In this document: one piece after another, positions 1-6,358 of the stretch
Position numbering within the stretch: the first letter of the stretch is position 1
Layout of the letters: each line of letters starts with the position of its first letter
Source of the DNA: CAZWRV01 sp964636325
Lineage (GTDB): Bacteria; Verrucomicrobiota; Lentisphaeria; Victivallales; GWF2-50-93
Assembly: GCA_964636325.1 (NCBI GenBank)
Contig: CAZWRV010000038.1
Coordinates: 1 to 54,585 of the forward strand
Length of the DNA: 54,585 nucleotides
Direction of reading: 5' to 3'
Notes under the pieces: model-generated
Databases searched by the model: none
Seen by the model: only the letters and a program-made list of their open reading frames with translations
What the model was told of the DNA's origin: nothing
Made by a program: the position numbers and the translations under genes

Positions 1-81
1 GCGCTACTTCGAGTTTCTGACCGACAGAACCCCGAGGCGTTTCGCGCTCGGGGAGCGGCACTCTCCTGGAACTTGAACGTC

Positions 82-213
82 TTAACCGCGATCTTCCTCG
101 CTATCGTCGTATAGGCTCTTGTGTAAATATTCAGTGAAAGGGCGTAGTTCACTGAATATTTACGCTCTTGTCGAGGGAGAGGCACCGGCCTCGGTGCCCG
201 CGGACGGCGGGAC
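82..213 (+). repeat. Dispersed hairpin repeat, copy 1 (interrupted)
   Basis: The stretch CTTAANCGCGATCTTCCTCG, a 22-base variable part and CGAGGGAG followed by a hairpin recurs at 37291-37355. Here the hairpin is GGCACCG / CGGTGCC; in the second copy it is GACGCCGG / CCGGCGTC, so the stem is kept although its bases changed. This copy is split by the 41-bp element at 123-163. The role is unknown; a structured transcript end or a REP-like repeat is possible. Confidence 0.6.
123..163. mobile_element. 41-bp palindromic element with 8-bp target duplication, copy 1
   Basis: Two perfectly complementary 16-base arms, GTAAATATTCAGTGAA and TTCACTGAATATTTAC, enclose the loop AGGGCGTAG. The element is flanked by an 8-bp direct repeat GCTCTTGT at 115-122 and 164-171. 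Removing the element and one repeat gives a sequence of exactly the same length as the empty relative at 37299-37339. This looks like a transposed, non-autonomous miniature element. Other copies lie at 820-860, 1747-1787, 6234-6274 and, damaged, at 42220-42254. Confidence 0.8.
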
Positions 214-241
214 CGTCCTCCCTCCAAGAAGTTTCCCATGC

Positions 242-796
242 TCACCGGCAGATTCTGTCCGCCAGCTCCTCGGCCTTCCTGACTGCGGCCTCCACGGTGC
301 CGGACTTGGCCTCGTCGGCGTTGCATGCCCTGATGAGGTGGCATTCCTTGAAGCCGAACCAGTTGAAGAACTGCTTGTAGCGCGGGAAGACGTCCGCGAA
401 ATTTTTCTCGTCGGGATCGCCCTGGGGCAGTATCATGACCGCTGTCTTTCCGGGGGTCAGCCTGGACTTGTAGTCCGGAGTCAGATAGCAGAACGTCCTG
501 TCTATGAACGCCTTGAGCTGGGATGTCACGTCGCCGTAGTAGACCGGGCTTGCCAGTACGACCACGTCGGATCGCTTCACCTCGTCGAGTATCTCGAACG
601 CGGCGTCGCGGATCACGCAGAACTCGCTCTTTCCCTTGCAGGCCATGCACGCCTGGCAGCCGCGGAACGTCAGCTTGTTGAGGGCGTAGCTCCTGACTTC
701 GGCCTTCTTAAGCGCGGCAGTCTTGCAGAAGCTCTCCGCGATCTTGGCGCTGTTGCCGTTCTGCCTCGGACTGCCAAGGACACATGTGATCTTCAT
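242..796 (-). CDS. NAD(P)H-dependent FMN reductase / iron-sulfur flavoprotein family
   Basis: A 184-residue flavodoxin-fold protein. The N-terminus MKITCVLGSPRQNGNS holds the FMN phosphate-binding loop (SPRQNGNS, residues 8-15). The cysteine cluster GCQACMACKG near residue 47 and the SPVYYGDV segment near residue 85 are typical of the NADPH-dependent FMN reductase family that includes iron-sulfur flavoproteins. It probably moves electrons between NAD(P)H or ferredoxin and small acceptors in the cytoplasm; the substrate is unknown. The ATG at 796 is chosen because GGAGGAGG lies seven bases upstream; the frame is open to 865, but that extension is encoded by a 41-bp repeat (820-860). Stands alone. 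Confidence 0.85.
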   Translation of the reverse strand: MKITCVLGSPRQNGNSAKIAESFCKTAALKKAEVRSYALNKLTFRGCQACMACKGKSEFCVIRDAAFEILDEVKRSDVVVLASPVYYGDVTSQLKAFIDRTFCYLTPDYKSRLTPGKTAVMILPQGDPDEKNFADVFPRYKQFFNWFGFKECHLIRACNADEAKSGTVEAAVRKAEELADRICR

Positions 797-819
797 CTCT
801 GTTCCTCCTCCTGCTTTAA

Positions 820-860
820 GTTCGAATTCAGAGAAAGGGCGTAGTTCGCTGAATTCATGC
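820..860. repeat. 41-bp palindromic element, copy 2
   Basis: Arms GTTCGAATTCAGAGAA and TTCGCTGAATTCATGC around the invariant loop AGGGCGTAG. The inner 12 bases of the arms pair with one mismatch and the outer ends have diverged. No clear target duplication is visible (812-819 TGCTTTAA against 861-868 TGCAAAGG). It lies in the 5' leader of the flavoprotein reductase gene, so it could form a stem-loop in that transcript. Confidence 0.75.
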
Positions 861-1032
861 TGCAAAGGTTCGATTTAGAAAACGCTTCGGTGGACGGCGA
901 CAATATATATTCGGAAAATATTACGTCATCAGGGTTTGATTTTTTGTTTTGAAAAAGGAAAATATCCTTAAGGGATTCGAAGACATAGATTTTTTGTCTT
1001 CCAACCACCGTGCATACAACAGGCGGCATCCA

Positions 1033-1752
1033 ATGAACATACGCGGCATGATAAAATTCTCCCTGATAGACTATCCCGACAGGATAGCCTGCGTAATCTT
1101 CGTCGGCGGCTGCAATTTCCGCTGCCCTTTCTGCCACAACCCGCACCTCGTGATAGACCCTGAAAGCCAGCCGCAGATGGACGAGGACGTCTTCATCGAC
1201 TTCCTTAAGTCGCGGGTGAGAAAGATAGACGCCCTCGTAATCAGCGGCGGCGAGCCGGCACTGCGACCAAACCTCAGCACTTTCCTTAAGAAGGTCAAGG
1301 ACCTGGGCTTCATGGTCAAGATCGACACCAACGGCAGCCAGCCGGACATCATCATCTCAAACCACAGCGAGGGGCTGATCGACATGCTCAGCATAGACTA
1401 CAAGGCGCCAGCAGCCATGTATCCAAGGCTGACCGGAAGGGCCGACCCCGAAATCCCGGGTAACGTCGCGCGCACCATCAGGTATGCTGTCGAAAAGGGG
1501 ATATCCCTCGACGTGCGCACCACCGTCCACAGGAATCTTCTGTCATCTGAGGATCTCGGCGTCATGCGCGATGAGCTCAACTCCATGGGCGTATCGCGGT
1601 GGACGCTGCAGCAGTTCAATCCGGCGGAGTCGCTCCAAGAAGATCTCAAGGAGATTCCAACCTTCTCCGACGAGGAACTCTGCGACATCGCCCGCAGCCT
1701 CGGCAACCATACCCGCGTCAGGGGGCTCGTAAAGAACTATTCCTTCGACTGA
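1033..1752 (+). CDS. Radical SAM activating enzyme (anaerobic ribonucleotide reductase activase-like)
   Basis: A 239-residue radical SAM protein. The CxxxCxxC cluster motif is seen as GGCNFRCPFCHNP near residue 30, followed by the SAM-binding ISGGEP near residue 77. Length and the opening 'MIKFSLIDYPDRIACVIF' match activating proteins of anaerobic ribonucleoside-triphosphate reductase (NrdG type, NrdG2-like), which make the glycyl radical on NrdD; pyruvate formate-lyase activases are close relatives and cannot be excluded. No nrdD is in the window. The ATG at 1033 fits the usual family start; the frame is open from a TTG at 949. The stop codon lies inside a 41-bp palindromic element, so the last residues may have been altered by that insertion. 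Confidence 0.85.
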   Translation: MNIRGMIKFSLIDYPDRIACVIFVGGCNFRCPFCHNPHLVIDPESQPQMDEDVFIDFLKSRVRKIDALVISGGEPALRPNLSTFLKKVKDLGFMVKIDTNGSQPDIIISNHSEGLIDMLSIDYKAPAAMYPRLTGRADPEIPGNVARTIRYAVEKGISLDVRTTVHRNLLSSEDLGVMRDELNSMGVSRWTLQQFNPAESLQEDLKEIPTFSDEELCDIARSLGNHTRVRGLVKNYSFD

Positions 1753-1787
1753 ATTCAGGAAAAGGGCGTAGTTTGCTTAATTCATAC
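1747..1787. repeat. 41-bp palindromic element, copy 3, supplies a stop codon
   Basis: Diverged copy with arms GACTGAATTCAGGAAA and TTTGCTTAATTCATAC around AGGGCGTAG. The left arm supplies the final Asp codon and the TGA stop (1750-1752) of the radical SAM gene. No direct repeat flanks it. A stem-loop directly at the stop codon could act in transcription termination or mRNA stability. Confidence 0.7.
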
Positions 1788-1844
1788 CTAACGCCTTCCC
1801 CGGAGATCGGCGCCGGAAATCTGAAAATTAAATTTCCCGCATAC

Positions 1845-1873
1845 TTGAAATCGGACAATATTCTTGCTATAGT
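1845..1873 (+). promoter_or_regulatory. Sigma-70-type promoter for ssrA
   Basis: TTGAAA at 1845-1850 and TATAGT at 1868-1873 are separated by 17 bases, a near-consensus housekeeping promoter pointing towards the tmRNA gene. The mature tmRNA starts about 170 bases downstream, so a leader would have to be removed from the precursor. Confidence 0.6.
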
Positions 1874-1928
1874 GTAAAACGCTCTTTGAAATATTGGAAT
1901 CCGCCAAGCTCTTCAATTTCTCGTCTCC

Positions 1929-1974
1929 ATGCTCATTTAGCGGCAGAATGTCAAATTTCGGCCTAAAGGAGCAT
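1929..1974. repeat. Minimal copy of the TIR element (46 bp)
   Basis: ATGCTCATTTAG at the left and CTAAAGGAGCAT at the right are inverted repeats with one mismatch. The inner part, AATGTCAAATTTCGG before CCTAAAGGAG, matches the right end of the larger terminal-inverted-repeat elements at 19214, 33678 and 42086. It appears to be a shrunken member lying between the ssrA promoter and the tmRNA. Confidence 0.55.
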
Positions 1975-2052
1975 AAGCATTTCGGCGTTCCACGCATTCC
2001 GGACTCCGGATTTTCGTGCTTCTTAAACGGGCATGAAGCGGAATGCCACAAC

Positions 2053-2407
2053 GGGGGCGTCCCGGTTTCGACTGGATTGCCAGAGCTCCGGCTGCATGCC
2101 GAGGATGATCGTTGGCCTCGTTAATCATCGGTCACACATTTATCTGCGAACGAAGAATTCGCTCTCGCCGCTTAGTCCGGCGACGTCTTTACCCTGACGG
2201 GCACTAAGGGATAAAGGCGAAGGCAGTGTCCTGGCATCTGAACTTCATCCTGGTGTTCCGATGCGAAGAACCATACTGGGAGCAGTCTGAAGGCAGCCTG
2301 TCCGCCGGCCCTGCTGTAGGACGATAAACACCAAAGACGGAACAAGCCTGTAGATGCCGTTGCAATGCCAGCCCAGGACGGGGGTTCGACTCCCCCCGCC
2401 TCCACCA
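2053..2407 (+). ncRNA. ssrA: Transfer-messenger RNA (tmRNA)
   Basis: A complete 355-nt tmRNA, which frees stalled ribosomes in trans-translation. The 5' end GGGGGCG pairs with CGCCTCC just before the encoded ACCA at the 3' end (acceptor stem with one G-U pair); the following CCCGGTTTCGACTGG is the conserved 5' tmRNA signature. The T arm is GGGGG-TTCGACT-CCCCC near 2380-2395. The tag reading frame is GCG AAC GAA GAA TTC GCT CTC GCC GCT TAG at 2146-2175, giving ANEEFALAA, a normal proteolysis tag with the LAA end. The 3' end is also the target of the genomic island that follows. A one-piece tmRNA is indicated; no permuted form. Confidence 0.95.
2382..2407 (+). other. Left attachment site (3' end of ssrA)
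   Basis: The T-arm and acceptor end of the tmRNA, ending CCCCCCGCCTCCACCA, forms the island-proximal copy of the attachment core. It restores a functional tmRNA end, as is usual for islands in this gene. The partner is at 6151-6176. Confidence 0.8.
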
Positions 2408-2480
2408 TCCTTTTGTATCTGGCTCAGAATGAAAATCTTGTGATTTTCAGGGCCAGCCCCAAAGCCGCCTTTCCCCGATT

Positions 2481-2511
2481 TTGTTACACATTTTGTTACA
2501 CATTCCGGTGT
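2481..2511 (+). repeat. Island end repeat, left (TTGTTACACA pair)
   Basis: TTGTTACACA occurs twice (2481-2490 and 2493-2502 region), followed by TTCCGGTGTG. The same arrangement, TTGTTACACA twice and then TTGGGGTGT, is at 6085-6114 just inside the other island end and in the same orientation. Such pairs are good candidates for arm-type binding sites of the island recombinase. Confidence 0.6.
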
Positions 2512-2545
2512 GACCGCTGGTGCTGACAGCAATCGGGGAAGAGCG

Positions 2546-3140
2546 ATGAAACTGAAAATCAGGCACCTTTACCGGCGCAACCTCACGTATTTTTTCCGCA
2601 TCAGGATGCCATCCGACCTCATAAGGCATTTCGGACGTGCCGAAATACACAGGACTCTCGGTACAGACGAATTGGACATCGCCGAAAGCAAGTGTAATTT
2701 ACTACTTGAGAAGTTTGAAAAACTGTTTTACACCATACGGATGGAAATAAGCAAGAAAAAGCTCTCGGATGCTGAAATAAGGGCTCTCGTCTCAAAAGAG
2801 CTAAAGCAACTGCTCGACAGCTACGAGGACTTTCTAGCCACCAAGGGGGAAATTTCCTCCGAGTCGCTCGCCAAAGCCATAAACAAGATCGAAATAGGAA
2901 TCGACTTTCTCAAGGATGCTCTTGCCCACAACAAGCTGGATTTTGTATTCTCCAAGGAGACCGCAAAGGAACTGCTGAAGTTCCACGACTATACTGAGGC
3001 GGACTTGTCAAAGACCGCCCGTGAAATATTGAAAATGCGGATAAGGGAGTTCCAGACAAAGCTCGAAAGGCTCAAGGGGAACTATGACAACCCCTATGAC
3101 ATCGAGGACAACCTGTTCAAGAAGGAAGTGATTGTTTCCG
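2546..3140 (+). pseudogene. Tyrosine recombinase, N-terminal part only (island integrase)
   Basis: About 200 residues resemble the N-terminal region of tyrosine-type phage integrases (DUF6538-like opening MKLKIRHLYRRNLTYFFRIR, then a helical DNA-binding arm). The start is the ATG at 2546 after GGGGAAGAG. The frame continues to 3469, but beyond about 3140 it only runs antisense to another gene fragment, and the catalytic domain with its R..HxxR..Y residues is absent. Position right after the ssrA attachment site supports an integrase. A deletion appears to have joined it to the opposing gene at about 3140. Inactive by this reading. Confidence 0.7.
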
Positions 3141-3417
3141 TTGCTGCACCGGAGACTATCAGGACTTCCGATTCCGCCTTCTGCTCAAAAAGTTTGAAGC
3201 AATCGTCCACGCCAAACGCGGATGCCTGGCCGGCAAGTTCACTGTTTTCATTGAATAAAGCCATCAGGTTCAGGTGCCGCATCCCGGTCATTTCCGCAAG
3301 CTGTTCCGCCCATTCATGCCTTCCCAGCCTGTCATGGGTGAAGACAAAGCAGGCACGCCCCCTGGGGCGTCTTCCAAGTTCGTTCACCAGCATTCCCATA
3401 TCTGTCAGATTGCTCAT
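3094..3417 (-). pseudogene. Unknown protein, C-terminally truncated
   Basis: About 90 plausible residues beginning MSNLTDMGMLVNELGRRPRG, with hydrophobic strands 'ACFVFTHDR' and 'SEVLIVSG' that look like an alpha/beta core; I do not recognise the family. Its ATG overlaps the stop codon of the upstream DUF4007-like gene (ATGA at 3414-3417), so the two were translated together. After 'VLIVSGAA' near 3150 the frame enters antisense integrase sequence and stops at 3094, so the C-terminal part seems to have been lost in the same deletion that removed the integrase catalytic domain. Confidence 0.5.
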
Positions 3418-4178
3418 AGAAGCAGCCCTTCATCGTCTTTATTGTCCTGCACGGACGGCATTGGATTAAGCCCGGTGTAGAAGGCATTCAAGTTATTTTC
3501 AGGCTCGGTGCCATCCTTGATGCGTATCTGGTCGAGTCCGTGGCGGGTTTCAAGGCGGAGCAGGTTTTGCTCGTGGAGCATTTCAAGATGGCTGCGGAAC
3601 GCTGCGCCGTCAATTCCGTACAGGATTCCCGGACTGCCCTTGGAGGAAACAAGCTCCTCGACCTGGATAAGCGTGATGGATTTTGAGCTCATAAATTTGC
3701 ATATCATTGCTGTCAGAATCAAAGGATTGATTTCCACGTGTCGGCGTTTTTGGATTTGGCCGGAAGAATTTTCTGCCAGCAGGTCAAGCTTCCTGAACCT
3801 GTTCTTCAGATAAGCCTCGATTGTAAAGCGCACTTCCTTAGAAAGATGGTCTTCTATGGATGCCTGCGTGTAAAGCCCTTCGTATTTCTGTTTGAAGAAT
3901 CTCATCCATCCCTGATAGTCGGCTGGAGGATTCTCGACAAGAAGCTCGTTAAAGACATCATACCAGACAAGATTGAAGAAATTCCCGGCCGCAAGGAAAT
4001 GGCAGTATTCAAGAGTTCCGATATTCTCGAAAAATATGTCATGTTTTACGACAAGCTTCCCAAAGGGCGTCAGGACTAATGACTTTTCATTGAACAATCC
4101 CATCGCTCTTGCAATGGCGACACGGTTTCTGAGCTGCCTGTATGGAAGGCCGGTGTCCTCTTCGAGGCAGAGAATCAA
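3414..4178 (-). pseudogene. DUF4007-like protein, probably N-terminally truncated
   Basis: 254 residues. The segment 'VLTPFGKLVVKHDIFFENIGTLEYCHFLAA' followed by 'FNLVWYDVFNELL' matches, from memory, the conserved core of the DUF4007 family, whose genes are often found beside DNA phosphorothioation (Dnd) and other defence genes. Family members normally have some tens of residues more at the N-terminus; here the frame is closed by a stop codon four codons above the TTG at 4178, and an opposing gene fragment starts 15 bases away, so the 5' end was probably lost at a junction near 4180. Function unknown; a DNA-binding or defence accessory role is inference only. Confidence 0.5.
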
Positions 4179-4192
4179 CCGCCGTTGTTATA

Positions 4193-4753
4193 ATGGATGA
4201 GAAAATTCACTTCGGCATCAAGGAAATTGATGATATAAGCATGAAACCGCTGCCCGAATGGAGGAAGAACGATACCAGCAGAATGATGAGCGACTATATT
4301 CACACCCCGTCGGGTAGGCTGAAGCTTAAAATTATTGAATACACTTGGGGCCGTGAAGGGTTACGAAAGACTTGGACTGACGGCAAATGCCAGAGGATTG
4401 AAAACATCCTAAATGAATTCATTGATGGAATGATTGTAATTGCCGGTAAACTCCGCGAAAGAATGCTTGAGCACCAAGCGAGGGAAAAAAAGGAGGAAGA
4501 GGAAAAGCGTATAAGGGAGGCGGCAATCAAAAGATACGAGGTGGAGGAGGCCAAGGTAGAAAAACTGATGTCCGACATGACGAAATGGAACAGGAGCAAG
4601 CAGCTCAGGGCTTATATAAGGGCTGTCAAGAAGAAGCGCATAATGACTCCTGCATGGATTAAATGGGCTTACGAGCAGGCGGACCGCCTCGACCCGCTGA
4701 AGGAGAGCCCGCCGTCAATCCTGGACAAGCCGAAACCAAGCCCATACTGGTAA
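4193..4753 (+). pseudogene. Unknown coiled-coil protein, probably a C-terminal fragment
   Basis: 186 residues from the first ATG after the suspected junction. It has a charged helical stretch rich in Glu and Lys ('EHQAREKKEEEEKRIREAA', about residues 95-115) predicted to form a coiled coil, and ends in a segment 'WIKWAYEQADRLDPL' that recalls C-termini of uncharacterised phage or defence proteins. There is no convincing ribosome-binding site and no room for a promoter between it and the opposing DUF4007 fragment, so the 5' part is probably missing. I do not recognise a function. Confidence 0.5.
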
Positions 4754-4810
4754 AAAATCTGACATTTGTCTAATTATATCTGCTTATTATACAGGCAGTT
4801 GCTATTTATC

Positions 4811-4834
4811 ATTCGCAATTCGCGAATCGCGAAT
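4811..4834. promoter_or_regulatory. 24-bp palindromic operator before the AbiEi-like gene
   Basis: ATTCGCAATTCGCGAATCGCGAAT is its own reverse complement except for one mismatched pair. It lies 38 bases before the ATG at 4872 and directly overlaps an upstream in-frame ATG at 4833, which argues that 4872 is the real start. AbiEi-type antitoxins repress their own promoter through inverted repeats, so this is a likely autoregulatory site. Confidence 0.6.
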
Positions 4835-4871
4835 GTATGTTACCGCAAACAAAATTAGAGAAAGCCGGATT

Positions 4872-5378
4872 ATGAAGCCCCAGGACATATTGGTTTTGCT
4901 TAAGATATGCGTCATGCCTGAAGACAAATGGAGCATATTCGACCTAGCGGAATCCATTTATATGAGCGCATCAGAAGTTCATGCTGCAATCAACAGGCTT
5001 GAAGCGTCTGACCTTCTTTTTTCAAGAAAGCCCAAATTCTCTTCCGTGGAGGAGTTTGTGGTTCATGGATTGAAATATGTCTATCCTCCGGTGGTCGGAA
5101 AGGTATGCAGGGGGATTCCAACCGCTCATTCAGCCCCTCCTCTCTCAAAACTTGTCATATCTGATAAGACCGACATGCTTGTCTGGCCTTGTGAATTTGG
5201 CACTGAAAGAGGCCAAAGCCTAAAGCCCCTGTATGTTTCCGTCCCCTCAGCGGTAAAAAAAGACGCTAAGCTTCATGAACTCCTTGCGCTCGTTGACGCT
5301 ATCAGGGCTGGACGTGCAAGGGAAAAGGAAATCGCCATAAGTGAATTGAAGAAATATCTGAGGTTTGAAACCAAATGA
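4872..5378 (+). CDS. AbiEi-like winged-helix antitoxin/regulator
   Basis: 168 residues. The N-terminal 50 residues form a helix-turn-helix unit ('FDLAESIYMSASEVHAAINR', residues 25-44, then 'LEASDLL'); the rest includes the family-like segments 'RGIPTAHSAPPL' and 'LLALVDAIRAGRAREKEIA'. Proteins of this type regularly precede AbiEii-like nucleotidyltransferases, and here the stop codon overlaps the next ATG (ATGA at 5375-5378). Expected role: bind the palindrome at 4811-4834, repress the pair and neutralise the toxin. The frame is open from an ATG at 4833, but that lies in the operator. It appears complete, unlike the other island genes. Confidence 0.75.
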   Translation: MKPQDILVLLKICVMPEDKWSIFDLAESIYMSASEVHAAINRLEASDLLFSRKPKFSSVEEFVVHGLKYVYPPVVGKVCRGIPTAHSAPPLSKLVISDKTDMLVWPCEFGTERGQSLKPLYVSVPSAVKKDAKLHELLALVDAIRAGRAREKEIAISELKKYLRFETK

Positions 5379-6079
5379 ACATCGGCTCAAAAAATATCGT
5401 AATGGTTCAGACAATCGCAAAGGGACTTGGAAGTCTCCTGGACGAACTTGTCTTTGTCGGGGGAGCAATCACCTCACTTTATATTAAAGATGAGACCGTG
5501 AGGACAGTCAGGCCTACTGATGATGTTGACTGTGTAATACAGATTGCCAGAAGGAGCGAATATACAGCTCTTGAGGAGAAGTTAAGGAAGCTGGGATTCA
5601 AGCACTTCATCGGGAACAATGCCCCGATATGCAGATGGACTTACAGCGGGGTCATGGTGGATATCATGCCAAACGACCCGAACATCCTTGGTTTTGCCAA
5701 CAAATGGTATGATGAAGGCCTGAAAAATACAGTTCAGATAAGTCTTCCGGACGGACAGAAGATATTCATTCTCGCACTGCCGTTGTTTGTCGCCACAAAA
5801 ATTGAGGCGTTCTATGGGAGGAAGGAACGCGATTTCAGGATAAGCCATGACATCGAAGACATTATCACCGTCCTTGACGGGCAAATGGACTTCAGGGCGT
5901 TCAATGAGGCCCCTCTCTCGGTCAAGGCATATCTCAAGGCGCAGTTCAAGGAATTCCTTGCGGACAGGGTATTCATTGAAAGCGTTTCGAGCCATATTGA
6001 ATTCGGGCATGAGAACAAGGCAAGAGTCCAAAGGATAATTGACTTTCTGGAAACTTATGCCAACAGTAACGACAGTTAA
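5375..6079 (+). CDS. AbiEii/AbiGii-type nucleotidyltransferase toxin
   Basis: 234 residues of the minimal nucleotidyltransferase fold. The signature is GG at residues 29-30 ('VFVGGAITSLYI') followed by RPTDDVD (Asp 49, 50 and 52), the metal-binding pair, and a third acidic site in 'VMVDIMP'. Later segments 'FVATKIEAFYGR' and 'SHDIEDIITVLDG' are typical of the family annotated as AbiEii/AbiGii toxins, several of which transfer nucleotides to tRNA acceptor ends and stop translation, protecting against phages. Translationally coupled to the wHTH gene. All key residues are present, so it is probably functional and may be the reason the island remnant is retained. Confidence 0.8.
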   Translation: MNIGSKNIVMVQTIAKGLGSLLDELVFVGGAITSLYIKDETVRTVRPTDDVDCVIQIARRSEYTALEEKLRKLGFKHFIGNNAPICRWTYSGVMVDIMPNDPNILGFANKWYDEGLKNTVQISLPDGQKIFILALPLFVATKIEAFYGRKERDFRISHDIEDIITVLDGQMDFRAFNEAPLSVKAYLKAQFKEFLADRVFIESVSSHIEFGHENKARVQRIIDFLETYANSNDS

Positions 6080-6084
6080 AAAAA

Positions 6085-6114
6085 TTGTTACACAGCTTGT
6101 TACACATTGGGGTG
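6085..6114 (+). repeat. Island end repeat, right (TTGTTACACA pair)
   Basis: TTGTTACACA at 6085-6094 and again at 6097-6106, followed by TTGGGGTGT. It mirrors the pair at 2481-2511 in the same orientation, just inside the right attachment site. Confidence 0.6.
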
Positions 6115-6150
6115 TTTTCCGACAAAATCGAGGCTGATTTTGAGGCTAAA

Positions 6151-6176
6151 GGGTTCAACTCCCCCCGCCTCCACCA
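6151..6176 (+). other. Right attachment site (duplicate of the ssrA 3' end)
   Basis: GGGTTCAACTCCCCCCGCC followed by TCCACCA differs from the tmRNA end at 2382-2407 only by A for G in the T loop. No tRNA or second tmRNA body precedes it, so it is an attachment-site duplicate and not an RNA gene. Confidence 0.8.
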
Positions 6177-6233
6177 GCCTCCTTTTGGAGCGGAGCGCAA
6201 GACGAAGACTGCCACGGCGAAGCTCCGATTCTG

Positions 6234-6274
6234 GTATGAATTCAGCGAAAGGGCGTAGTTCGCTGAATATTTAC
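6234..6274. mobile_element. 41-bp palindromic element with 8-bp target duplication, copy 4
   Basis: Arms GTATGAATTCAGCGAA and TTCGCTGAATATTTAC around AGGGCGTAG. CGATTCTG at 6226-6233 is repeated at 6275-6282, immediately on both sides, as an 8-bp target duplication. Length, loop and duplication size are the same as in the copy at 123-163. Confidence 0.8.
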
Positions 6275-6358
6275 CGATTCTGCGAGGGGCGAAGACGGGC
6301 CGAACGCTCCAAGCTAAGACTCGGCACGCCATATGGAGTCGAACGCGAGGAATAATTT

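Larger units (their letters stand above)
1..241. other. Window edge: possible gene tail plus repeats
   Basis: No gene can be assigned with confidence. One plus-strand frame is open from the window edge to a TGA at 74-76 and another to a TAG at about 112-114, so either could be the end of a gene that starts outside. From about 82 onward the sequence is a dispersed hairpin repeat, interrupted by a 41-bp palindromic element; both are listed separately. The rest up to the stop codon of the flavoprotein gene at 242 is non-coding as far as can be seen. Confidence 0.4.
2382..6176 (+). mobile_element. Eroded genomic island integrated at the 3' end of ssrA
   Basis: The last 26 bases of the tmRNA gene (2382-2407) are repeated at 6151-6176 with a single difference, the pattern left by site-specific integration of a tyrosine-recombinase island into ssrA. 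Directly inside both ends lies a pair of TTGTTACACA motifs. The content differs from the surroundings (less G+C rich): an integrase cut off before its catalytic domain, two head-to-tail truncated genes, a truncated coiled-coil protein and an AbiEi/AbiEii-like pair that looks intact. With a broken integrase it can no longer excise by itself. Confidence 0.85.

Noticed and set aside
119..844. Long plus-strand frame of 241 codons
   Set aside because: Antisense to the flavoprotein reductase, which has clear motifs and a strong ribosome-binding site.
812..868. 8-bp duplication around the 41-bp copy at 820-860
   Set aside because: TGCTTTAA and TGCAAAGG agree only in the first three bases and two others; not a convincing duplication.
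2172..2532. Minus-strand frames of 78 and 95 codons
   Set aside because: They lie across the tmRNA gene and its attachment site; the peptide is the antisense of an RNA gene.
6151..6176. Apparent 3' end of a tRNA or second tmRNA
   Set aside because: No acceptor 5' strand, D arm or anticodon arm precedes it; it is the attachment-site duplicate of the island.
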